From Sedimentisphaerales bacterium (lineage in GTDB: Bacteria > Planctomycetota > Phycisphaerae > Sedimentisphaerales > Anaerobacaceae), in contig JARYLO010000003.1 of assembly GCA_029907605.1 (NCBI GenBank), positions 1 through 64,000 on the forward strand: a stretch of DNA of 64,000 nt. The letters are read 5' to 3'. A program made the position numbers and the translations under genes. Within the stretch, counting starts at the first letter, position 1. Every line of letters starts with the position of its first letter. A model generated the notes under the pieces. It saw nothing but the letters and a program-made list of their open reading frames with translations, had not been told where the DNA came from and did not search any database. Positions 50,839 to 60,402 of the stretch are shown here, one piece after another.

Positions 50839-51418
50839 TTACTATGTGATCTTCACCACCGCCTGGGGCATGTTTGGCCTGGTGGGCAACCGGGATGGGC
50901 TCTTGAGGACGGGCCTGCCAACCGATGACCCTGCTGCCATGCTCAAGGGCCTCTTGGCTGGGATAGAACTGGCAAGGTATGACCGCGGTCTGTTTGTTGA
51001 TCTGCAGGAAAGGATCCGCGCATACTTTGATGGCGAGGTGGTGGACCTTTCCGGGCAGGTCCCTCTGGTCCTTGAGGGTCTTAGGCCATTTACACAGGCA
51101 GTGCTGCTGGCATGCACTAAGGTGGCATACGGCCAGGTATGTTCCTACAAGGACCTCGCTGCCCTGGCAGGCAGAAGGTCTGGGGCAAGACCTGCTGCCA
51201 ATGCACTGGCCACCAATCCCATGCCACTGGTGATACCCTGTCACAGGATCGTGCGGGCAGATGGCCGAATAGGAGGGTTCAGCGGACCTGGCGGCCCTGC
51301 GATGAAGAAGAGGCTCTTGGCCCTTGAGGCCCAAAAGCCAACGGTCGGATTCGAACCGACAACCGCTGGTTTACAAAACCAGAGCTCTACCGTTGAGCTA
51401 CGTTGGCGACAGGTATAG
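50819..51418 (+). CDS. ogt: Methylated-DNA-[protein]-cysteine S-methyltransferase (Ogt-like)
   Basis: Suicide repair protein removing O6-alkyl groups from guanine. An N-terminal RNase-H-like part (1-80) is followed by the DNA-binding/active-site domain FTQAVLLACTKVAYGQVCSYKDLAALAG, ARPAANALATNPMPLVIPCHRIV (nucleophile Cys) and GGFSGP. The family normally ends soon after KKRLLALE, but this frame runs on about 27 residues straight through the antisense of tRNA-Thr before stopping, giving 199 residues in total. The start overlaps the end of nadE by 20 nt. Confidence 0.9.
   Translation: MTLVGSDYYVIFTTAWGMFGLVGNRDGLLRTGLPTDDPAAMLKGLLAGIELARYDRGLFVDLQERIRAYFDGEVVDLSGQVPLVLEGLRPFTQAVLLACTKVAYGQVCSYKDLAALAGRRSGARPAANALATNPMPLVIPCHRIVRADGRIGGFSGPGGPAMKKRLLALEAQKPTVGFEPTTAGLQNQSSTVELRWRQV
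51336..51407 (-). tRNA. tRNA-Thr (UGU anticodon)
   Basis: Minus-strand cloverleaf: acceptor GCCAACG/CGTTGGC with T73, D-arm AGCTCAACGGTAGAGC, anticodon stem CTGGT/ACCAG with loop TTTGTAA giving TGT, and T-arm TGTCGGTTCGAATCCGACC. 72 nt. It lies entirely inside the 3' end of ogt on the other strand. Confidence 0.95.
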
Positions 51419-51445
51419 CCTACCGCCATCCCCACAAGGTTTCAA
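51417..51445 (-). promoter_or_regulatory. Promoter of tRNA-Thr
   Basis: Minus strand TTGAAA (51440-51445), 17 bp, TAGGCT (51417-51422). The start near 51410 is a few bases before the tRNA. The -10 overlaps the ogt stop codon. Confidence 0.55.
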
Positions 51446-51559
51446 GCGTGGTAGGCGCCGATTGGCCTTGCAATGGACCGCAAGATCGGTGAATATATCC
51501 AGCAAACTACCGCGGGCACTACCAGTTGTCTAGGTACCATGGCAGGCCAGGGGTTAACG

Positions 51560-52597
51560 ATGGCTAAGACAAAGAAGGGCGAAACAGAGAAGGCAAGTTC
51601 TGAAAGGGAGGCTGCCCTCGAAAGGGCAATAGCCCAGATCGAGAAGCAATATGGGGCAGGTTCGATCATGAAGATGGACCAGGCCCAATACGCACCTGTA
51701 GAAGGGATCAGCACAGGGGCCTTGTCCCTTGATATTGCCCTCGGTGGCAGCGGTGTGCCACGGGGTAGGATCACAGAGCTGTTCGGCCCGGAATCCTCAG
51801 GCAAGACCACACTAGCCCTCCATGTGGTTGCCAACGCCCAGAGGGCAGGAGGGGTCGCTGCATTCATCGATGCAGAACATGCCCTGGACACCACATGGGC
51901 AAGGAAGGTGGGGGTAGACATAAACAGCCTGTTGATCAGCCAACCTGATACAGGTGAGCAGGCCTTGGATATCGCTGAGATGTTGGTCAGGTCTAATGCT
52001 GTCGACACGATCGTGGTAGACTCTGTGGCGGCTCTGGTCCCGCAGGCAGAGCTCCAAGGCGAGATGGGCCAAAGCCATGTGGGACTCCAAGCAAGGCTGA
52101 TGAGTCAGGCACTGCGTAAGCTGGCAGGTGCCATACACAAGAGCAGGACATGCCTGATATTCATCAACCAGATCAGGATGAAGATAGGGGTGATGTTTGG
52201 CAATCCTGAGACCACTACTGGCGGCACTGCATTGAAGTTCTATAGTTCCATCCGTGTAGACATACGCCGTCTATCCACAATCAAGGATGCAAACGACCAG
52301 GCCATAGGCAGCAGGATCAAGGCCAGGGTGGTAAAGAACAAGCTGGCCCCGCCATTTAGGTCCGCGGAGTTTGACATCATGTTTGACAGCGGTATCAACT
52401 ATGAGGGGGACCTGATAGACCTGGGTGCAGAATCTGGTGTGATCCAAAAGAGCGGCTCATGGATCCAGTTTGGCCAGATCAAGTTGGGCCAGGGAAGGGA
52501 TAACGCCAGGAGATTCCTGCAGGAACACCCTGACATAACCCAGCAGATCCGGCAGAAGATCCTGGAGGTCAAGGGACTGGCCCAGCCTGTTGCTTGA
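51560..52597 (+). CDS. recA: Recombinase RecA
   Basis: Strand-exchange ATPase and SOS co-protease. 345 residues. [11 protein letters not shown], Walker [21 protein letters not shown], Walker [17 protein letters not shown], and the DNA-binding loops [12 protein letters not shown] and [22 protein letters not shown] are all present. No intein is inserted. Start at [10 protein letters not shown] (an ATG seven codons upstream is possible). I find no convincing LexA box in the 140 bp upstream. Followed by alaS, an arrangement common in other phyla. Confidence 0.96.
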   Translation: MAKTKKGETEKASSEREAALERAIAQIEKQYGAGSIMKMDQAQYAPVEGISTGALSLDIALGGSGVPRGRITELFGPESSGKTTLALHVVANAQRAGGVAAFIDAEHALDTTWARKVGVDINSLLISQPDTGEQALDIAEMLVRSNAVDTIVVDSVAALVPQAELQGEMGQSHVGLQARLMSQALRKLAGAIHKSRTCLIFINQIRMKIGVMFGNPETTTGGTALKFYSSIRVDIRRLSTIKDANDQAIGSRIKARVVKNKLAPPFRSAEFDIMFDSGINYEGDLIDLGAESGVIQKSGSWIQFGQIKLGQGRDNARRFLQEHPDITQQIRQKILEVKGLAQPVA

Positions 52598-52619
52598 CAG
52601 CGAGGACAAAGACCAGAGG

Positions 52620-55325
52620 ATGCTTACTGCCAATCAGATCCGCAGTCAGTTTATAAGGTTCTTTGAGGAAAGGGGGCATGTCTTTGTCCCCAGTTGGCCG
52701 GTCGTGCCTGCTGGTGACCCTACATTGATGTTCACCAATGCGGGCATGAACCAGTTTAAGGACATATTCCTCGGGCTTCGTGCACCTGATCATCCAAGGG
52801 CCGTAAATAGCCAAAGATGCATAAGGGTCAGTGGCAAGCACAACGACCTTGAGGAGGTCGGGCTCGATACGTACCACCACACCTTCTTCGAGATGCTGGG
52901 CAATTGGTCCTTTGGTGATTACTTCAAGGCAGAGGCCATCCAATGGGCCTGGCAGCTCTTGACTGATGTCTACCAGATCCCGCCGGAGAGGCTTTGGGTA
53001 ACCGTATTTGCAGGCGATCAGCAAGATGGCTCCGCCCCAGACACAGAATCGCAGACCCTGTGGCCCAAGGTTACTGGCATACCAAAGGAAAGGGTCTTGC
53101 AATTCGTAAAGAAGGAGAACTTTTGGGAGATGGGCAGCACTGGGCCTTGTGGTCCATGCTCCGAGATACATATAGATCTTGGTCCAGAAAGGTGTAATAA
53201 GGCTGGTATCCCTGGGCACGTCTGTAGGGTCAATGGTGATTGTGGCAGGTTCATAGAGCTCTGGAATCTGGTCTTCATACAGTTCAATCGCCAGCAGGAT
53301 GGGACCCTCGTACCTCTTAAGGCAAATCATGTAGATACCGGTGCAGGCCTGGAGAGACTCTGTGCAGTATTGCAAGGCAGATCCAGTAACTATGATACAG
53401 ACCTATTCTCCCCCATTATCGAGGCTATCGGCCAGCTAACAGGCAGGCAATACAAGGGCCAGCTTGGCGATCAGGTCGATAATGCATTTCGCGTAATTGC
53501 AGACCATATCCGGGCGCTAACATTTGCTATAGCCGATGGTGTCATCCCATCCAATGAAGGTAGGGGATATGTAGTAAGGCGTATCCTCCGCAGGGCATGG
53601 CGGTTCGGCAGGATACTCCAGATGCGGGAGCCGTTCTTATACAAGCTTGTGCCTGCTGTCGTACAGACCCTCTCGGAGGCCTTTCCTGAGCCACTAAAGA
53701 GGGCAGGGTTTGTCTGCGAGGTGATAGAGGCCGAGGAGGCCAGCTTCTGTAGGACACTGGACAGGGGCCTGGAGTTATTTGCACAGGCAGCCGCAAGGGC
53801 AAGACAGTCGGACGGTGTGATCAGCGGTGATGATGCCTTCTTGTTGTACGATACATATGGTTTCCCTATCGATCTGACAGGACTGCTTGCAAGGGAACAG
53901 GACCTGAAGGTGGATCAGGCAGGCTTCGAGGCCTTGATGGAACAACAAAGGTCTAGGGCCAGGGCTGCTGCAAAGGCATCTGACCTGGCAACGCAATTGG
54001 CAGGTTGTAGGCTGCCGGTCACAGACGATAGTCTCAAGTACCAGGCAGATACCTGTCAGGCCCGGATCCTCGGCTGGCTCGATCAACAAGGCCTGCACCA
54101 AGAAGGCATCCTGGACCGGACCGATCAGCAAGTGGGGCTGGTCCTGGACAAGACATGTTTCTATGCAGAGGCAGGTGGACAGGTAGGGGACAAGGGGCTG
54201 ATAAAGGGTGATGGCCTGGAATTCGTAGTTGAGGGCACAGAGAGGATCGCAGACTGCATCATACACAAGGGAAAGCTCATAAGTGGGCAGATCAGCATAG
54301 GACAGATCGTTACAGCAACCGTAGATGCCGGCCGTCAGCAGACCAAGAAGAATCACACCGCCACACATCTACTGCAGTGGGCCCTGCAGCAGGTCTTGGG
54401 CAGCCACGTACATCAACAGGGCAGTCTTGTGTGTCCGGATTACCTCAGGTTCGACTTCATTTATCAAAAGGCCTTGACCAAGGAACAGCTTGAACAGGTT
54501 GAAGGGCTGGTACAGGAGAAGATCGAGCAGGACCTCCCTGTGGTCTGCGAGGTCTTGCCTATCGAAAAGGCCAGGCACTTGGGCGCTATGGCCCTCTTCG
54601 GCGAGAAGTATGGCAGCCATGTCCGTGTCTTGGGCATCGGTGCGACGAAGCTCGAGCAGGCATTCAGCCGCGAATTCTGCGGCGGGACACATGTACAGAG
54701 GACAGGACAGATAGGTGGGTTTGCCATCATCAAAGAAGAGTCCGTCTCTGCAGGCGTGCGGAGGATCACCGCACTAACCGGCCATTGCCTGATGCAATAC
54801 CTGTTGGAAAGGCGAAGGATCGTAGAGGAATTGACCGGTATGTTGCAGGTCAGATCTGACCAAATTGTTGCAAGGGTCGCCAAGCTGATCGAGGACAACA
54901 AGCGTCTTTCCAAGCAACTCAAGGCCGGCCACCCCAAGTCACAGGATGCACTCGCACAGGCCAGACAATTCCTAGAACAGGCCAAGATGGTGGGCAATAC
55001 CGCCATCGTGACTGGGCTGCTACCGGATGTGAGCATAGACCAGGCAAGGGCTGCCATAGACATGGTCCGGAATAAGGCCAAGTCTGCGGCCGTAGTCTTC
55101 GGCCTGGATGAGGATACAAAGGCAACGGTGCTTATAGGCCTGACCGACGACCTGGTCGCCAAGGGCCTAGATGCAGGCCGGTTGGCAAGGGCCATCGCCC
55201 CATTGATCCAGGGTGGTGGCGGCGGCAGGCCACATCTTGCGCAGGCAGGCGGCAAGGATCCAAAGGGGATAGAAGAGGCCTTGAGCAAGGCCTCGCAGAT
55301 GATCAGTCAGGCACTGGCTGGTTAG
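52620..55325 (+). CDS. alaS: Alanyl-tRNA synthetase
   Basis: Class II synthetase of 901 residues with full architecture: a catalytic domain (RSQFIRFFEERGHVFVPSW, TLMFTNAGMNQFKDIFLG, GNWSFGDYFK, STGPCGPCSEIHID), a tRNA-recognition domain, an editing domain with zinc ligands HTATHLL and CGGTHVQRTG, and a C-terminal C-Ala domain with a coiled region and the GGGGGRPHLAQAGG motif. Start at MLTANQIRSQF; a TTG ten codons upstream overlaps the recA stop. Its stop overlaps the hisD stop by sharing TTAG. Confidence 0.96.
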   Translation: MLTANQIRSQFIRFFEERGHVFVPSWPVVPAGDPTLMFTNAGMNQFKDIFLGLRAPDHPRAVNSQRCIRVSGKHNDLEEVGLDTYHHTFFEMLGNWSFGDYFKAEAIQWAWQLLTDVYQIPPERLWVTVFAGDQQDGSAPDTESQTLWPKVTGIPKERVLQFVKKENFWEMGSTGPCGPCSEIHIDLGPERCNKAGIPGHVCRVNGDCGRFIELWNLVFIQFNRQQDGTLVPLKANHVDTGAGLERLCAVLQGRSSNYDTDLFSPIIEAIGQLTGRQYKGQLGDQVDNAFRVIADHIRALTFAIADGVIPSNEGRGYVVRRILRRAWRFGRILQMREPFLYKLVPAVVQTLSEAFPEPLKRAGFVCEVIEAEEASFCRTLDRGLELFAQAAARARQSDGVISGDDAFLLYDTYGFPIDLTGLLAREQDLKVDQAGFEALMEQQRSRARAAAKASDLATQLAGCRLPVTDDSLKYQADTCQARILGWLDQQGLHQEGILDRTDQQVGLVLDKTCFYAEAGGQVGDKGLIKGDGLEFVVEGTERIADCIIHKGKLISGQISIGQIVTATVDAGRQQTKKNHTATHLLQWALQQVLGSHVHQQGSLVCPDYLRFDFIYQKALTKEQLEQVEGLVQEKIEQDLPVVCEVLPIEKARHLGAMALFGEKYGSHVRVLGIGATKLEQAFSREFCGGTHVQRTGQIGGFAIIKEESVSAGVRRITALTGHCLMQYLLERRRIVEELTGMLQVRSDQIVARVAKLIEDNKRLSKQLKAGHPKSQDALAQARQFLEQAKMVGNTAIVTGLLPDVSIDQARAAIDMVRNKAKSAAVVFGLDEDTKATVLIGLTDDLVAKGLDAGRLARAIAPLIQGGGGGRPHLAQAGGKDPKGIEEALSKASQMISQALAG

Positions 55326-56644
55326 CCCTTAAACCTGATCTGAACACTGTGTGCATGGGCATCCAGACCCTCAAGCAATGCGAGCCTGATAATGTCATCT
55401 GCTGCCTGCTGCAGCATGGACTTGTCATACTCGATCAGGCTGAGAGACTTGATAAAGTCATTGCTACTCAGTGGGCTAAAGAACCTTGCGGTCTGGCCTG
55501 TAGGCAATGTGTGGCTGGGACCTGCCCAATAATCCCCTATTGCAACAGGACTGTATGGTCCGATGAAGATGGCCCCTGCATTGGTAATCCTAGATGCAAT
55601 ATCCCTGGTTTGATCGCCACAGTGTATCTCAAGGTGCTCTGGTGCAAAGTCATTGGCCACATCCACCGCCTGATCCAGGTCCTCAAGAACCACAATGGCC
55701 CCGTACTTGATCAGGTAGTCGATGGTAGTATCTGCCCTACTTAGACCTCCTAACTGCGACCTCAGTTGCTCAAGCACGGCCCTGGCCAATGACATGCTGT
55801 CTGTCAAAAGGACCGCCACACCTGGTGCATGTTCGGCCTGACTGAGCATGTCCGCTGCCACCCAGGTGCTATTGGCCTGATCATTGGCTATTATCACTAC
55901 CTCACTGGGACCAGCTATGGAGTCTATATCCACCTGACCAAAGACCCTCCTCTTTGCCATCTGTACCCAGCTATTGCCTGGCCCAACGATCTTGTCCACA
56001 GGGCGGATCGTCTCTGTACCAAAGGCAAGGGCGGCCACTGCCTGCGCACCGCCTATGCGGTAGACCTCCTCTATGCCCAGCTCCCAGCAGACGGCCATTA
56101 TCATCGGATGTATATCGCCATGGTGTCGCGGCGGACATACGACCGCGATCTGTCGCACACCAGCAACCTGGGCTGGGACGGCGGTCATGATAACGGTTGA
56201 AGCAAGGGGCGCTGAGGCCCCTGGGACACAGATCCCTACCCTCTGCAGGGCAGTAAACCTGATACCAGGATGTCTGATCCTGCTAGGGATGAATATCTCT
56301 GACTGATATCGCCTGACGTTGGCTATAGCAGACCTGATAGCAGATAGTATCTGGGACTCCACAAGGCCGTGGGCATCTTGCAGGGCCTGTCTGGGCACGC
56401 GGATCTGATCTGCCCCCATCGTCACACCGTCATAACGGCTGGTGTATTCCAACAATGCCCGATCCCCATCCTTCCTTACGGCCTGGATGATCTGGCATAA
56501 CTGGGTATCCTCAGGGCTTCCATCCTCAAACCAGGTCGCCTGCCGTATGGCATTTCTGATCGTGGCAAGCCTGGCCTGCCAGTCCTGCTGGCCTTGTACG
56601 ACCAATAGATCATCCAGCCTTTCTGTACGCCTGTCCTTGCTCAT
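55322..56644 (-). CDS. hisD: Histidinol dehydrogenase
   Basis: Zinc enzyme for the last two oxidations of histidine synthesis. 440 residues. Signature blocks are GICVPGASAPLASTVIMTAVPA, KIVGPGNSWVQMAKR, DSIAGPSEVVIIAND, ADMLSQAEHAPGV (zinc ligands Gln and His), APEHLEIH and GDYWAGPSHTLPT. Start at MSKDRRTERL, where the ATGA overlap with the upstream stop shows coupling. Last gene of acn-exported protein-hisD; no other his genes in the window. Confidence 0.95.
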   Translation of the reverse strand: MSKDRRTERLDDLLVVQGQQDWQARLATIRNAIRQATWFEDGSPEDTQLCQIIQAVRKDGDRALLEYTSRYDGVTMGADQIRVPRQALQDAHGLVESQILSAIRSAIANVRRYQSEIFIPSRIRHPGIRFTALQRVGICVPGASAPLASTVIMTAVPAQVAGVRQIAVVCPPRHHGDIHPMIMAVCWELGIEEVYRIGGAQAVAALAFGTETIRPVDKIVGPGNSWVQMAKRRVFGQVDIDSIAGPSEVVIIANDQANSTWVAADMLSQAEHAPGVAVLLTDSMSLARAVLEQLRSQLGGLSRADTTIDYLIKYGAIVVLEDLDQAVDVANDFAPEHLEIHCGDQTRDIASRITNAGAIFIGPYSPVAIGDYWAGPSHTLPTGQTARFFSPLSSNDFIKSLSLIEYDKSMLQQAADDIIRLALLEGLDAHAHSVQIRFKG

Positions 56645-57390
56645 AACCCCAGATTCCCATGACCCCATTGGCGGTATGATCGAAGGATCAAGAGGTAACC
56701 TTGGCCCTTGTAAAAGACCAACAGGCCAGAGACATTGAACACAATAGGGTCTGCAGATCTTGATTGCATCACCTCCATGCCCTCCAGGCTGCTGCAGAGG
56801 ATCAATGGATAGACCCTCGATCTGGCATCTATCCCCACAGGCGTGGTGACAAGATAGGGCCTGCCTTCATTGTATACCAACCTGCCCACCTCATCGGTAA
56901 TGGCCTGCTGATATGCAAGACCGGTCTGCACGACCTGACCGTTAGCCTGATATGCCCCTAGCACCTTGGCGATCTGGGAAGGGATGGAAAACTGGTCAGG
57001 GACGCTGGCCTGTATATCCTCTACCTGGCCTATTGTCTTCTCATCCAGCCACCTCCACATGGTGGCAAAGAGGTATCGCCGGCCCCTGTATAACTCCAAT
57101 TGACCCCACACCATACATCTTTGCTGGCTGCCAGTAGCTCCTTCGAGGTATTCCAGTAGTGCAGACGGTAATAGCTCCAGCACCTGATTCGGTTCATTGG
57201 CCCTGGCCGGCTGGGCCTGTTGAGGCAAGAAACACCATCTTCCCTCCTGCAAGACAAAACTACCTGTTACCCCCTCCAACCACATGCCTGGTGCCAGTGT
57301 CGCTGGACCAGCCCCAGCATGGGCACTGGAGAATGTGCCTGCCAATACGAGGCACAATATCGTCGCTTTGGCCCTATTTTGCAGAGACAT
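56641..57390 (-). CDS. Exported protein of unknown function
   Basis: 249 residues starting with a signal peptide (MSLQNRAKATILCLVLAGTF, cleavage near SAHA). The mature part is compact with strands such as GMWLEGVTGSFVLQEGRWCFLP and YRGRRYLFATMW and a C-terminal PIVFNVSGLLVFYKGQGYLLI. It may comprise two similar sub-domains around the Y.GRRYL and YKGQGYL motifs. No recognised family. It overlaps acn by 17 nt upstream and hisD by 4 nt (ATGA) downstream, so it is firmly within this operon even though its function appears unrelated. Confidence 0.75.
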   Translation of the reverse strand: MSLQNRAKATILCLVLAGTFSSAHAGAGPATLAPGMWLEGVTGSFVLQEGRWCFLPQQAQPARANEPNQVLELLPSALLEYLEGATGSQQRCMVWGQLELYRGRRYLFATMWRWLDEKTIGQVEDIQASVPDQFSIPSQIAKVLGAYQANGQVVQTGLAYQQAITDEVGRLVYNEGRPYLVTTPVGIDARSRVYPLILCSSLEGMEVMQSRSADPIVFNVSGLLVFYKGQGYLLILRSYRQWGHGNLGL

Positions 57391-59338
57391 ATCCCATCAG
57401 TCCACCTGCCAGCAGGATCTGTCTTTCCCTCTCGGAGAGCATCAGTTGCCCAATGACCTGCCAGCGTCCATCCTTTTGTTGGATAGAGACCTGTTGCTGT
57501 TCTGCAATGGACTTCCTGAGGCCCTTGATCACGATCAGATCGTCCTCTTGGATCTGCTGGTAGTCATCAGGATCGGCCAATATGATCGGAACGATACAGA
57601 AGTTGATCAGGTTGGACCGGTGTATACGCTCTATGCCCCTTGCCAACACGATCCTCACACCCAGGTACATCGGGCAAAGGGCTGCATGCTCCCTGGAAGA
57701 ACCCTGGCCGTAACCATCCCCTGCCACGATCACCCCGGCAAGCCCTTTGGACTTCAGGTCCAGGGCCCTCTGTGCGAATGTGGGCCTGCCAGGCTGGTTG
57801 AAACTATTGAACACCACCTTTGCATACTCCGGCACGTTGGAGCGCAACTTGAGGAATGGACCTGCTGGCATGATCTGGTCGGTACTGACCTTATCGCCCA
57901 GCTTTATAAGCACCTGGCCCTCCAGATCCTCCGGTAGCGGCGAGGGTCTGTCTGGGACAACGATGGTAGGCCCACGGAGGACCTGCACCTGGGCTGCCTG
58001 GTGCGGTTCAGCAGGTGGTATGATCAGGCCGTCGTCTAGGGGCAGGTCTGCAGGTATCTGTACCTTCGGGTGCCTGATCCCAAGCAGGGCAGGTAGTTCC
58101 CTGGGGTCGGTGATCTGACCTGTCAGTGCAGCAGCCACAGCTGCCTGGGGACTGACCAGATAGACCTGGTCCGATCGTGTGCCTGACCTACCTGGGAAGT
58201 TGCGGTTGAAGGTCCGTAGGCTCACCACCCCATCTGCTGGTGAGAGGCCCTGGCCAATACAGGGGCCACAACCTGCCTCCAAGATCCTTGCCCCACTACG
58301 GATAAGACCTGCCAGGCTCCCATTGCGTGCCATAACCTGCAGGACCTGACTGCTGCCTGGTGCTATGGCCATCTCCACCATCGGATGTACACGCCTACCA
58401 TTTAAGACCTTGCTGACCAGCATCAGGTCTGCGAGGCTCGAGTTCGTGCAGCTGCCGATGATGACCTGTCTGACAGGTATGCCTACAAGCTCTCGGATCG
58501 GCCTGATATGATCAGGGCTAGATGGGCAGGCAGCAAGTGGTTCAAGCTGACCAAGGTCGATCTGTATGAGTCGGTCATAATGGGCGTCCTCATCTGCATC
58601 CAACTCAACAAAATACCCGGCCCTCCCCTGGGCACTGAGGAACCTCAATGTCTGCTGATCGCTTGGGAATATGCTGAATGTCACACCTAGCTCTGCCCCC
58701 ATATTGGCGATAGTGGCCCTCTGGGGCACGGTAAGGGTCCTGACACCTGGGCCTAGGTACTCGATGGCCCAACCGACATTGCCTTTGCTCGTCAGAAGTC
58801 CTAGCAGGTGCAGAATCAGGTCCTTTGCACTGACCCATGGCCTCAACCTGCCTGTAAGTTGGACCCCTATGACCTTCGGACAATCCAGATAGAATGGCCC
58901 ACCTGCCATGGCATAGGCTACATCCAGGCCACCAGCCCCAATGGCGACCATCCCCATCCCGCCTGCAGTGGGTGTATGGGAGTCGCTGCCGAGCAATGTC
59001 CTTCCGGGCCTGGCAAACCTCTCAAGGTGTACCTGATGGCAGATCCCATTGCCTGGCCTGGAGAAATAGACCCCGGTCTTGGCCGCGATGGTCTGAAGAT
59101 AGAGATGGTCATTGTGGTTCTCAGGTCCGAAGCCTGCAAGATTGTGATCCACATAACTGACCGAAAGCTCCGTCCTGACGCGGCCCTCGCCCATGAGCTC
59201 ATAGAGCATAAAGACCGTAGTACCTGTTGCGTCCTGCGTGAGGGTCTGGTCTATGCGGATCCCGATCTGGCTACCAGCAACGAGCTGGCCTTCAATAAGA
59301 TGGTCCTTTAGGACCTTGTATGTAAGCGTCTGGCCCAT
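57374..59338 (-). CDS. acn: Aconitate hydratase (short monomeric type)
   Basis: Citrate-isocitrate isomerase of the TCA cycle with a 4Fe-4S cluster. 654 residues, matching the shorter bacterial/mitochondrial-like class. Cluster ligands are expected in IIGSCTNSSLADL and GCGPCIGQG. HNDHLY, LLGSDSHTPTAGGMGM, TFNRNFPGRSG and the swivel domain with GDGYGQGSSREHAALCP are present. The start is set at MGQTLTYKVLK because the promoter TTGTCT-17-TAAAGT (59346-59374) lies inside the longer open frame. That puts the transcription start one base before the ATG (leaderless). Confidence 0.94.
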   Translation of the reverse strand: MGQTLTYKVLKDHLIEGQLVAGSQIGIRIDQTLTQDATGTTVFMLYELMGEGRVRTELSVSYVDHNLAGFGPENHNDHLYLQTIAAKTGVYFSRPGNGICHQVHLERFARPGRTLLGSDSHTPTAGGMGMVAIGAGGLDVAYAMAGGPFYLDCPKVIGVQLTGRLRPWVSAKDLILHLLGLLTSKGNVGWAIEYLGPGVRTLTVPQRATIANMGAELGVTFSIFPSDQQTLRFLSAQGRAGYFVELDADEDAHYDRLIQIDLGQLEPLAACPSSPDHIRPIRELVGIPVRQVIIGSCTNSSLADLMLVSKVLNGRRVHPMVEMAIAPGSSQVLQVMARNGSLAGLIRSGARILEAGCGPCIGQGLSPADGVVSLRTFNRNFPGRSGTRSDQVYLVSPQAAVAAALTGQITDPRELPALLGIRHPKVQIPADLPLDDGLIIPPAEPHQAAQVQVLRGPTIVVPDRPSPLPEDLEGQVLIKLGDKVSTDQIMPAGPFLKLRSNVPEYAKVVFNSFNQPGRPTFAQRALDLKSKGLAGVIVAGDGYGQGSSREHAALCPMYLGVRIVLARGIERIHRSNLINFCIVPIILADPDDYQQIQEDDLIVIKGLRKSIAEQQQVSIQQKDGRWQVIGQLMLSERERQILLAGGLMGYVSAK

Positions 59339-59345
59339 AGGCGGC

Positions 59346-59374
59346 ACTTTAGCAGAAACAGCAACACCAGACAA
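59346..59374 (-). promoter_or_regulatory. Promoter of acn, leaderless geometry
   Basis: Minus strand TTGTCT (59369-59374), 17 bp, TAAAGT (59346-59351). The predicted start near 59339 abuts the ATG at 59338, and no Shine-Dalgarno precedes it. Confidence 0.5.
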
Positions 59375-59377
59375 GCC

Positions 59378-59397
59378 AAAGGCGGCCTCGTGCCGCC
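59378..59397 (-). terminator. Possible weak terminator after the broken prepilin gene
   Basis: Minus strand GGCGGC-ACGAG-GCCGCC (59381-59397) followed by only three T. It is placed 60 bp after the prepilin stop. Confidence 0.3.
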
Positions 59398-59457
59398 CCT
59401 TCGCACAAGGCCGCCCATCCTGTCCATCCATGGCCTACCTGGCCTTGGGTGGGTCGT

Positions 59458-60370
59458 TTACCAGGTAGGAGTCCTGCCTGTTTGCAGGCTCAATGCCTGT
59501 ACGCGGACCAGGCTGGACCCCTTGACCCGATCTATGGTGCCACCTGTTATCAATTGCTGGGTATAGATGTCATCGTCCTGCAGACCTAAAAAGGACCTCT
59601 TCTCAAATTCTACGCGCCCATCCATGTAAAGGACATTCTGACCCTCAAGCTGATGTGCATCAGAATTGCCCTTCTTGGCGTCGTCTGGGTTTGCATTTGC
59701 AGCATTGGGATATCCTGCCAAATCCGGATTGAAGGACGCAAACCTATTAGAGATGGCCGCCTCGTCAGTACCCGTATACCACAGGTTCCGATCTGCGGCC
59801 ACCGCCATGCCAGGCTCGCTGTTAGTAGTAAGGACATAGGCCCCAAAAGGTGCGTGATATGCGTAGCTGCAGAACCTCCATGTCTCCTGACCTGCCTGGC
59901 CAGAGCTGAAATCCCAATAGCTCTGGATATCAGGCAGTCCTCTTTGTGGCTCCGGCCTTATGTCTGCCACGCGGGTCTCACCCTTGCACACAAACATCTT
60001 GGGCGTACATTCTGCATACTTGCCCAATAAATACAGGCTGGCACTGGCGGTCACCTGACCGTTGGACTGGGCATTGGCCATAGGCCTTGGCCCTTGAACC
60101 GCCTATCAGTGCGGTGCTTGCACCGCCAGTCCAGTCAGGCAGCCTTGCGGCCCAGGCATTCTGCCTTGCACCTGCCTTGGGCAATTCACCATCGAAGTCA
60201 TTTGCGTACAGCATCATTGCCTTGCCAAGGCCAGACAGGTTTGTACCACAGGTGAGCCTGTAGGCCAGCATCCTGACCCTCGCAAGTGCAGGCATCAAGA
60301 TACCCATCAGCAAGGCTATGATCGCTATGACCACCAACAATTCCACCAATGTAAAGCCTCGCCTATTCAT
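59458..60370 (-). pseudogene. Prepilin-type protein split by a frameshift
   Basis: The N-terminal part (59978-60370) starts MNRRGFTLVELLVVIAIIAL, a class III/type IV prepilin leader with cleavage after RRG. The C-terminal part (59458-60081) lies in another frame. Compared with the intact paralogue at 60741-61688, the two halves join near 60075 (after GGSRAKAY, before NAQSNGQVT), so a one-base gain, or loss of two, breaks the frame. Downstream sequence such as AECTPKMFVCKGE, IQSYWDF, DDAKKGNSDAH and GQNVLY is conserved, so the break is recent, a sequencing error, or programmed. AAGGAG precedes the ATG. Confidence 0.8.
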
Positions 60371-60402
60371 AAACTGGCTCCTTTCTCGAAAAGGGCCTGC
60401 GG

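Noticed and set aside
51419-51559. LexA/SOS box before recA
   Set aside because: No palindrome resembling known LexA sites was found, and phylum-specific boxes cannot be judged by eye.
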